Below, one piece after another: positions 1-4,963 of a stretch of 6,573 nt of DNA. Under the pieces are notes generated by a model. That model ran no database searches, was not told where the DNA came from, and was given only the letters and a program-made list of their open reading frames with translations. The DNA lies in assembly GCA_025996715.1 (NCBI GenBank), contig BNTQ01000123.1, forward strand, positions 1 to 6,573. Reading direction: 5' to 3'. The stretch comes from Bacteroidia bacterium. Its GTDB lineage: Bacteria; Bacteroidota; Bacteroidia; Bacteroidales; UBA932. Made by a program: the position numbers and the translations under genes. Numbering within the stretch: position 1 is the first letter of the stretch; every line of letters starts with the position of its first letter.

Positions 1-25
1 TTTCATTATTGTCCAAATGGGTGGG

Positions 26-56
26 ATTTTCATAACCGCAGGTTGCAGACCTGCGG
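26..56. repeat. Palindromic repeat, copy 1 (ATTTTCATAACCG header plus hairpin)
   Basis: A 13-base header, ATTTTCATAACCG (26-38), runs into a perfect 8-base inverted repeat, CCGCAGGT (36-43) and ACCTGCGG (49-56), around the 5-base loop TGCAG. The same header occurs again at 149-161 in front of a different but related hairpin, so this is one copy of a dispersed element rather than a chance stem. No coding potential. I associate this kind of palindrome with Bacteroidota intergenic DNA from memory only. It could work as a transcript-end structure for a gene to the left, but no T-run follows it. Confidence 0.7.
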
Positions 57-100
57 AAGATTGAGGTGCTATTTAAGGTAGGGCTTACATATCAATAGTA

Positions 101-124
101 ATTGAGAGTTGAGAATGGAGAATT
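101..124. repeat. Degenerate tandem heptamer, about 3.4 copies
   Basis: Three consecutive seven-base units, ATTGAGA (101-107), GTTGAGA (108-114) and ATGGAGA (115-121), are followed by a partial ATT. They differ at only one or two positions each. The run lies between the two hairpin repeats. Short heptamer runs of this sort are seen in intergenic DNA of several bacterial groups; no function can be assigned here. Confidence 0.6.
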
Positions 125-131
125 AAACGCG

Positions 132-147
132 CAACCCGTAAGGGTTG
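132..147. repeat. Small hairpin abutting palindromic repeat copy 2
   Basis: Perfect 6-base inverted repeat CAACCC (132-137) and GGGTTG (142-147) around a GTAA tetraloop. It ends one base before the ATTTTCATAACCG header of the next repeat, so the two may form one composite element. GTAA as RNA (GUAA) is a stable GNRA-type loop, so a folded transcript is plausible on the plus strand. Confidence 0.5.
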
Positions 148-148
148 A

Positions 149-186
149 ATTTTCATAACCGTAGGCAAGCGCAGCGTAGCCTACGG
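149..186. repeat. Palindromic repeat, copy 2 (ATTTTCATAACCG header plus hairpin)
   Basis: The header ATTTTCATAACCG (149-161) matches the one at 26-38 exactly. It leads into a perfect 8-base inverted repeat, CCGTAGGC (159-166) and GCCTACGG (179-186), with a 12-base loop. Compared with copy 1 the stem keeps the CCGyAGG/CCTrCGG frame but one arm pair has changed in a compensated way (GCA/TGC to GTA/TAC), which is what selection or a replicating hairpin family would leave. Both copies are followed by GAA. Confidence 0.7.
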
Positions 187-386
187 AAAAAAGCAGCCAC
201 AGCACACGGCGCGCGGCGCAAAAACAATGCCTTGAAAAACAGTGGCTGTCCGCGCGCAAGAACGGGACTTGCCAAATGTTTTTCTATTGATATGAATGTC
301 CTACGGACAATTTCGCAAAACTTTATGCTTTCTAAACAACCTTAGTAGCCAATAAAATACCGTTGTAATTGAACCTTATTACCTTA
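187..386. other. Non-coding, repeat-derived intergenic DNA
   Basis: I see no credible gene here. The only open frame (145-345, plus) starts inside the repeat hairpins, is rich in Arg, Lys and Ala with no recognisable domain, and has no start signal. The stretch carries several short stems: CAGCCAC (194-200) with GTGGCTG (242-248), GCGCGCGG (209-216) with CCGCGCGC (250-257), GCAAG (256-260) with CTTGC (268-272), and TGTCC-TAC-GGACA (297-309). CTATTGATAT (284-293) is also the reverse complement of ATATCAATAG (89-98). Bases 310-386 are AT-rich and show nothing I can name. Confidence 0.5.
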
Positions 387-468
387 TCTGAACTGTGATT
401 TTCGTATGATTTTTGTGATTAATATGATTTCATATAAATCACAAAAATCAAATAAATCATAGTTCAGA
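387..468. repeat. 82-base extended palindrome (long imperfect hairpin)
   Basis: The left arm (387-420) begins TCTGAACTGTGATTT and ends TGATTTTTGTGATT. The right arm (437-468) is its near-complete reverse complement, including an uninterrupted 14-base match next to the centre and an outer TCTGAACT/AGTTCAGA match. The arms differ by one substitution and a short asymmetric bulge. The centre (422-435) is itself a perfect inverted repeat, ATATGA-TT-TCATAT, so almost the whole element can fold into one rod. It is AT-rich, unlike the GC-rich hairpins further left, and ends 13 bases before the predicted -7 element of the downstream gene. It may end an incoming transcript or be a mobile palindromic repeat; no protein is encoded. 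Confidence 0.8.
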
Positions 469-480
469 CATTATAACTGA

Positions 481-488
481 AAAATTTG
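481..488 (+). promoter_or_regulatory. Probable Bacteroidota-type -7 element for the AddB-like gene
   Basis: AAAATTTG at 481-488 matches the Bacteroidota -7 consensus TAnnTTTG at seven of eight positions and is followed by TACC. Transcription would start roughly at 493-497, giving a leader of about 35 bases before the ATG at 531. No convincing -33 TTG lies at the usual distance, which lowers the confidence. The call is from sequence match only. Confidence 0.45.
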
Positions 489-530
489 TACCTTCGCGCG
501 TGTAAAAATTACAACAAAATTTTAATTCAA

Positions 531-3431
531 ATGAACCCGTCCCCCTTTTTGCAAACCGTTGCCGATGATTTATTCGCGCGTTATGGCGAAAAAATTAGTA
601 GCCTTTCATTTGTTTTTCCGAGCAAACGCTCGCAATTGTATTTTTGCAATTACCTCTCACAATTGCTGCAAGAGCCGCAGTGGCAGCCCACTGTAGTAAG
701 TTTGGATGATATATTTTCGCAAATTTCGGGCTTGCAGGCGGCAGAGCACTATCACTGTATTGCTGTGCTGTACAAGGTTTACAAAGAGTGTTACAATAGC
801 GAAGAAAGTTTTGACCGCTTTTACACTTGGGGCGAAATGCTGCTCAACGACTTTGACAGCATTGATAAATACTTGGTTGCAGCCGAAAAATTATTTGTCA
901 ATTTGCGGCACAGCAAACAATTGGATGCCGATTTTTCTTTTTTGTCAGATGAGCAAAGAGAGATGGTGCAATCGTTTTGGAAAAATTTTTCAGCCGAAAA
1001 ATCCACCGGTTTGCAAGAAAATTTTGAAAATATATGGGCGGCACTATTGCCTATTTATCAAAAATTTGGAGCGCAACTTCAATCGCAAAATGCAGTATAT
1101 CAAGGACTGATGCAAAGGCGAGCGGTAGAAGTATTGAAGCAAAAAAACTACGACTTTGGCGAACAACATTTTATTTTTGTTGGATTGAATGCCGTTACCG
1201 AATGTGAAAAAAAATTGTTGCACAGCCTCAAAGATGCCGGCAAGGCTGATTTTTATTGGGATTACGACAATTACTATGTGGACAATCAAAGGCAGGAGGC
1301 AGGTGAATTTATGCGCTACAATTTGCAACATTTTCCGTCTGTCAATTCCTCTGCATCCACCGACAATTTTGGGCAACACAAGGATATTCAAGTGGTGGCA
1401 GCGCCTTCGGATGCTTTGCAAACCAAGTTGCTGCCGCAAATGTTGGACGAACTGCGGGGCAACACGCCTTTGAGTGCATTGCGCAACACCGCCATTGTGT
1501 TGGTGGATGAGGGTTTGCTGCTGCCTGTGCTCTACGCTATGCCCACCCAAAACGACAAAAACGATAGTGATGGAATCGCTGCATTCAATGTAACAATGGG
1601 CTATCCGCTACAACAAACTCCTGTTTATAGCCTCATAGAAATGATTGCCAATTTGCACAAAAACGCGCGGCAAGAAAATAATTTGTGCAAATTTTATTAC
1701 AAAGACGTGCTGGCAATTTTGCAGCACCCCTACCTGCAAACTGTTTATCCGCAACAGATGCAGCAATTACAGGAGAGCATTGTAAAAAACAATCGCCTCT
1801 ATGTGGATACCGATTTTTTTGCAGCATTGCCCAGCCCAATCAAGGAATTGTGGGCACCTCCCGCATCCTATTCGCAGTTGTGCACTTGCCTTGTTCAATT
1901 GTTGCAACGCATCTCTATGCAAGACAAAACGCCAGCGGCAGCGGATAACGACTTGACCAACGAATACATTGTGTGCGCTTGCAGCGAAATCAAAAAATTG
2001 CACAATGCCCTGCAAAATAGCGGTTTGGAAATAACGCCAATCATGTTGATGAGCCTATTGTGCAATGCCTTGAAGAGTACAAAAATTCCGTTTGAGGGCG
2101 ACCCCATTACTGAGGTGCAAATTATGGGTATTTTGGAAACGCACACCCTCGATTTTGACAACCTAATTGTGCTTTCGCTCAACGAAGATAAACTTGCCTA
2201 CCGCAACAGCAATGCCTCGTTCATTCCCTACAACCTGCGCCGTGCCTTTGGGTTGCCCGTTTTGGAGCAATACGATGCCTTGTATGCCTACTATTTTTAT
2301 CGTCTGTTGCAACGTGCCCAAACGGTGCGATTGCTCTACAATAGCCAAACCGAAGGCATGCGCAGCGGCGAAATCAGTCGTTATGTGCGGCAGATGCAAC
2401 AAGAAAGTCCGCACACTTCGCTACAAACGATACGCACGGTAACCTACCGTGTCAATACTCGCCAAGCCTTGCCTATTGTGGTTTGCAAAGATGACAACGT
2501 ACAGCAAAAATTGCAAGAATTTGCAGACGGACAACGTGCATTTTCGGCAACTGCTTTGCAAAAATTGATGGCGTGCCCTTTGCAATTTTATTTTTCGGCT
2601 ATCGCCTGCATCAAAGTGCCCGACGAGATTACCGAAGATGTGGACGGCAAAACAATAGGCGATATTTTTCATCACACGATGGAAATTTTGTACAAAAATT
2701 TTGTTCATCAACAAGTGGATGAAAAGATGTTGCGGGAATTGCTACAACAGCGCGAAGCGTTGGAAACATTAGTGTTGCAGCAAACAGCATCCGTCTATTT
2801 GAAGGACATCAAAGAAGTGGAAGCCGTGAAAAAAAATGGGCAACTATGGTTAGCCGGCAAAGTGGTGCAAAAATATGTAGAAAATACTTTGCACTACGAT
2901 ATACGCCGCGCGCCTTTTACAGTGCGGGATACAGAGCATCATTTTGCAACTCCTATCGCCTTGCACATCAACAACACCGAAAAAAAAATTTTGTTCAAGG
3001 GCAGCATTGACCGCATCGACAGCAGCCCGCAAAGCACCGTCATTATTGACTACAAGACAGGTGGTATGAATGCCGGCGCACTCAAACTAAATTCTATCGA
3101 AAGCCTATTTGGCAACGTCAATGAGCAACGCAAAGAAATTTTTCAAACCTTACTCTATTCATTGACCTTGCATCAAGAGGAGCCAACAGCCGCCATTGAG
3201 CCTGCACTCTACTTTTTGCGCAAAATCAACAGCCCCGATTTTGACCACCGCATCGTTTTTGACAAAGAGCCGCTCTGCAATGCCGTGCCCTTGTTAGACG
3301 AATTTAAATCGCACCTGCAAATGCTGCTGGGCAAATTGTTTGACCGCAACCAAGCATTTGTGCAAACAGAGGATGCCGCAGCGTGCACCTACTGCGCCTA
3401 CAATATGATTTGCCAACGAAATACAATTTAA
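531..3431 (+). CDS. AddB-like PD-(D/E)XK nuclease / inactivated helicase-fold subunit
   Basis: A 966-residue protein related to AddB, the partner of the AddA helicase-nuclease that resects double-strand DNA breaks in the cytoplasm before RecA loading. The C-terminal nuclease domain is intact: GDIFHHTME at 710-718 gives the RecB-type histidine (H714), and SIDRID plus IIDYKTG give D827, D840 and K842, the same 13- and 2-residue spacing as the E. coli RecB centre. Four cysteines, C682 and C952-x2-C955-x5-C961, match the AddB 4Fe-4S pattern that clamps the nuclease domain. The UvrD-like body is recognisable at about 533-605 (GILETHTLDFDN, SFIPYNLRRAFG). At the N terminus, where AddB of Bacillus has a Walker A loop, there is only FVFPSKRS (27-34), so ATP hydrolysis is unlikely. 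The ATG at 531 is preferred over the in-frame TTG at 486, which lies inside the predicted promoter. No Shine-Dalgarno site is seen. AddA is not adjacent on either side. Confidence 0.88.
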   Translation: MNPSPFLQTVADDLFARYGEKISSLSFVFPSKRSQLYFCNYLSQLLQEPQWQPTVVSLDDIFSQISGLQAAEHYHCIAVLYKVYKECYNSEESFDRFYTWGEMLLNDFDSIDKYLVAAEKLFVNLRHSKQLDADFSFLSDEQREMVQSFWKNFSAEKSTGLQENFENIWAALLPIYQKFGAQLQSQNAVYQGLMQRRAVEVLKQKNYDFGEQHFIFVGLNAVTECEKKLLHSLKDAGKADFYWDYDNYYVDNQRQEAGEFMRYNLQHFPSVNSSASTDNFGQHKDIQVVAAPSDALQTKLLPQMLDELRGNTPLSALRNTAIVLVDEGLLLPVLYAMPTQNDKNDSDGIAAFNVTMGYPLQQTPVYSLIEMIANLHKNARQENNLCKFYYKDVLAILQHPYLQTVYPQQMQQLQESIVKNNRLYVDTDFFAALPSPIKELWAPPASYSQLCTCLVQLLQRISMQDKTPAAADNDLTNEYIVCACSEIKKLHNALQNSGLEITPIMLMSLLCNALKSTKIPFEGDPITEVQIMGILETHTLDFDNLIVLSLNEDKLAYRNSNASFIPYNLRRAFGLPVLEQYDALYAYYFYRLLQRAQTVRLLYNSQTEGMRSGEISRYVRQMQQESPHTSLQTIRTVTYRVNTRQALPIVVCKDDNVQQKLQEFADGQRAFSATALQKLMACPLQFYFSAIACIKVPDEITEDVDGKTIGDIFHHTMEILYKNFVHQQVDEKMLRELLQQREALETLVLQQTASVYLKDIKEVEAVKKNGQLWLAGKVVQKYVENTLHYDIRRAPFTVRDTEHHFATPIALHINNTEKKILFKGSIDRIDSSPQSTVIIDYKTGGMNAGALKLNSIESLFGNVNEQRKEIFQTLLYSLTLHQEEPTAAIEPALYFLRKINSPDFDHRIVFDKEPLCNAVPLLDEFKSHLQMLLGKLFDRNQAFVQTEDAAACTYCAYNMICQRNTI

Positions 3432-3435
3432 TGTT

Positions 3436-4221
3436 ATGATGAAAAAAATTTTTTTTATTATTGTTGCTCTTGTGCTCATGCCCCGATGGGGCTTGGCGCA
3501 AGAGAATGAAACTGCGCACAAAAAAACCTATCCTGCGCTTTCCTACAAGCAACCCAACGACAGTTTATATCGTTTCCGGTGGCAACAATGTATTGCCCCT
3601 GCGGTGGTGGTGGGGATGACGGCAATTCAATCCACATCTTGGATGCGGGATATTAACAAGAGTGTAAAAAACGAAGTACAGAGCATTAATTTCAAAAATC
3701 CATCCGATGATTATTTGCAATATGCGCCTATGGCAGTGGGCTTGGCATTAGACGCAGTGGGCGTTTACGGACATCATCACATTTTGGACAAAACCATCAT
3801 TTTGGCAACCGCTGCCCTATTGGAAGTGGCAATAGTCAATGGAATGAAATACTCTATTGGCACCTTGCGACCCGACGGCAGCACACACAATTCGTTTCCT
3901 TCGGGGCACACGGCAACGGTATTTATGGGAGCAGAATTTTTGCGCAAAGAGTATGGCGACCAATCGGTGTGGTACACCATTGGCGGGTATTCGGTGGCTA
4001 CATTCACCGCCTATATGCGAGTGCAAAACAACCGTCATTGGCTCGCGGATGTAGTGGCAGGAGCAGGAGTAGGAATCTTCTCTACACAAGTCGCCTACTG
4101 GGTTTACCCCTATTTGCGCAAAGCGATATTTCCAAAACAAACCTCATCCGCCTACGCCGCTACCCTAATGCCCTACTACACCGGGCAACAATCGGGCGTG
4201 GGATTGGTGATTGTGTTCTAA
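3436..4221 (+). CDS. Exported PAP2-superfamily phosphatase
   Basis: A 261-residue envelope protein of the type 2 phosphatidic acid phosphatase superfamily, which removes phosphate from lipid or isoprenoid phosphates (for example phosphatidate, phosphatidylglycerophosphate or undecaprenyl pyrophosphate); the substrate cannot be told from sequence. All three motifs are present: K138-x6-R145-P146, PSGH at 155-158, and R195-x5-H201-x3-D205, with H201 the expected nucleophile and H158 the acid. The usual Ser before the third-motif Arg is Met. The N terminus looks like a signal peptide, MMKKIFF then a hydrophobic core and GLA before QEN, so cleavage near residue 21 is likely; hydrophobic stretches follow at about 90-107, 113-132, 176-193 and 205-225. 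It starts 4 bases after the AddB-like stop, so the two genes are probably translated from one mRNA. The start may be 3436 or the adjacent ATG at 3439. The stop overlaps that of the convergent minus-strand gene. Confidence 0.9.
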   Translation: MMKKIFFIIVALVLMPRWGLAQENETAHKKTYPALSYKQPNDSLYRFRWQQCIAPAVVVGMTAIQSTSWMRDINKSVKNEVQSINFKNPSDDYLQYAPMAVGLALDAVGVYGHHHILDKTIILATAALLEVAIVNGMKYSIGTLRPDGSTHNSFPSGHTATVFMGAEFLRKEYGDQSVWYTIGGYSVATFTAYMRVQNNRHWLADVVAGAGVGIFSTQVAYWVYPYLRKAIFPKQTSSAYAATLMPYYTGQQSGVGLVIVF

Positions 4222-4427
4222 GTTTTTACTTCCTTAAAATCAACATATTCGCCCACATCATCGGGGATAGTAGGCTTGGCTGGGGTGCTGTGCGAATGCT
4301 GTTTTTGCTTGCGCTGCTGCGCACCTGCTTGCTTTGCCGTTTTGCGCATAGCAAAAGCCGATAGTTGTTTTCCAAAGAGTCCAAAAAACAACCACAAGCC
4401 AACAATTATGAGCAAAAATCTTACCAC
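4218..4427 (-). CDS. Small single-pass membrane protein, DUF4834-like
   Basis: A 69-residue protein with one N-terminal membrane helix (about 3-19, RFLLIIVGLWLFFGLFG), then a basic, Gln/Lys-rich linker (27-50) and an acidic tail ending GEYVDFKEVKT (59-69). The helix plus linker plus G-[DE]-Y-V-D-[FY]-x-E tail is the layout I know for DUF4834 proteins of Bacteroidota; this assignment is by memory of the pattern. Function unknown. The start is a GTG at 4427, since no in-frame ATG lies between it and an upstream in-frame stop; the frame is otherwise open only a few codons further. It lies 30 bases downstream of the helix-turn-helix-like gene on the same strand, so they are probably one operon. 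Its stop (4218-4220) overlaps that of the PAP2 gene, leaving no room for a terminator between the converging transcripts. Confidence 0.65.
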   Translation of the reverse strand: MVRFLLIIVGLWLFFGLFGKQLSAFAMRKTAKQAGAQQRKQKQHSHSTPAKPTIPDDVGEYVDFKEVKT

Positions 4428-4457
4428 AGCGCAAGCGTAACAATACGAAAAATCCCG

Positions 4458-4712
4458 TTAATACTTTATGTTATGGGATTTGAGCACCATCCGCGCAAGG
4501 TTGAGCAGCGTGGGGTCGTCAAAAGTTACCAAGCCGCCATCGGGACCTTGCTCAAAGTGAATGCCCACCGCGCTCACCGTGCGATGGTCGCCGCCAAAAT
4601 AGTTGCGCACGTAGTCGGCACTGGTGTTGAGCAACTCTGCCATTTTGTGAGTGCTGCCCTCAGGCAAGGCATCTTTGATGCGCCGCAATGCGTTGAATGT
4701 AATTGTATCCAT
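4458..4712 (-). CDS. Small helix-turn-helix-like protein, putative DNA-binding
   Basis: An 84-residue acidic protein. Residues about 12-41 (IKDALPEGSTHKMAELLNTS and on to DYVRNYFGG) have the shape of a helix-turn-helix: helix THKMAELLN (21-29), a TSA turn, then helix DYVRNYFGG (33-41) as the would-be recognition helix. The second half (42-84) lacks a known domain and ends in a short Leu-rich helix (DPTLLNLARMVLKSH). It resembles small Bacteroidota proteins in which an 'ALPxG...IAE' segment precedes a helix-turn-helix, but I cannot place it in a named family, and the specificity is unknown. The ATG at 4712 is the first in frame and sits about 50 bases from a good -7 element. It leads the operon with the DUF4834-like gene. 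A 126-residue open frame on the other strand (4365-4745) is its shadow. Confidence 0.65.
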   Translation of the reverse strand: MDTITFNALRRIKDALPEGSTHKMAELLNTSADYVRNYFGGDHRTVSAVGIHFEQGPDGGLVTFDDPTLLNLARMVLKSHNIKY

Positions 4713-4761
4713 AGTATAAAGTTTTTAAAGAAAAAAAGCGGTTAAAAGTAGTAACTTTTTG

Positions 4762-4769
4762 CAAAACTA
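4762..4769 (-). promoter_or_regulatory. Probable -7 element for the HTH / DUF4834-like operon
   Basis: Read on the minus strand, the site is TAGTTTTG, an exact match to the Bacteroidota TAnnTTTG -7 consensus. It is 50 bases upstream of the ATG at 4712, giving a predicted leader of about 40 bases. The surrounding DNA (4713-4858) is strongly AT-rich. No clear -33 TTG is seen, so the call rests on one element. Confidence 0.45.
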
Positions 4770-4879
4770 CAAAAATTATATGCTTTAATTTTATTTTTTT
4801 TCTGTTAAAAAAACTTATTGGAAGAATTTTTTTTAATAAAACATTGATATACAACCACTATTGTCCGATAAAAAAAGGC

Positions 4880-4921
4880 AAAAACAGTAGAGACACGGCA
4901 TGCCGTGTCCCTACTGTTTTT
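4880..4921 (-). terminator. 42-base perfect-centre palindrome, probable bidirectional terminator
   Basis: Two 21-base arms (4880-4900 and 4901-4921) meet with no spacer at GGCATGCC and differ at one position, which becomes a G-U pair in minus-strand RNA. The outer arms are AAAAACAGTAG and CTACTGTTTTT, so a GC-rich stem is followed by a T-run whichever strand is read; on the minus strand a further T7 run follows at 4871-4877. It lies 43 bases past the stop of the large minus-strand gene and before the promoter of the next minus-strand operon, the right place for a terminator. The core GTAGnGACACGGCATGCC resembles a dispersed palindrome I recall from several bacterial phyla, so it may be a repeat recruited as a terminator. 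Confidence 0.7.
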
Positions 4922-4930
4922 ATTCCGGCG

Positions 4931-4957
4931 TCCCCCCTTTGGGGGTTAGGGGGTGGG
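4931..4957. repeat. C-tract / double G-tract intergenic element
   Basis: CCCCCC (4932-4937), TTT, GGGGG (4941-4945), TTA, GGGGG (4949-4953), T, GGG (4955-4957). The C-tract can pair with either G-tract, giving two mutually exclusive stems with loops of 3 and about 11 bases. It starts 7 bases past the stop of the large minus-strand gene (on the minus strand) and precedes the palindromic terminator, so it may protect or fold the 3' end of that mRNA. I recall near-identical strings in many Bacteroidota intergenic regions; not checked. Confidence 0.55.
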
Positions 4958-4963
4958 TGTTTG

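Noticed and set aside
145..345. 66-residue open frame on the plus strand
   Set aside because: It begins within the hairpin repeats, is made of Arg/Lys/Ala-rich low-information sequence, has no promoter or domain, and its codons are translated repeat DNA.
1..530. CRISPR array or insertion sequence
   Set aside because: The repeats are hairpins of differing sequence without regular spacing or unique spacers, and there is no transposase frame or terminal repeat pair enclosing a gene.
1044..1550. 168-residue open frame on the minus strand
   Set aside because: It lies wholly antisense to the AddB-like gene. The Cys/His/Gln-rich composition is that of a shadow frame, and no motif is seen.
3442..3456. 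A7-T8 homopolymer pair in the PAP2 signal peptide as a phase-variation switch
   Set aside because: The tract encodes an ordinary Lys-Lys-Ile-Phe-Phe signal peptide start in an AT-rich genome. Nothing else points to slippage control.
4365..4745. 126-residue open frame on the plus strand
   Set aside because: It is antisense to the HTH-like gene, whose own protein has a sensible acidic composition, an HTH shape and a matching promoter. This frame has neither.
4941..4957. G-quadruplex
   Set aside because: Only three G-tracts of three or more bases are present, so a standard three-tier quadruplex cannot form within this stretch.
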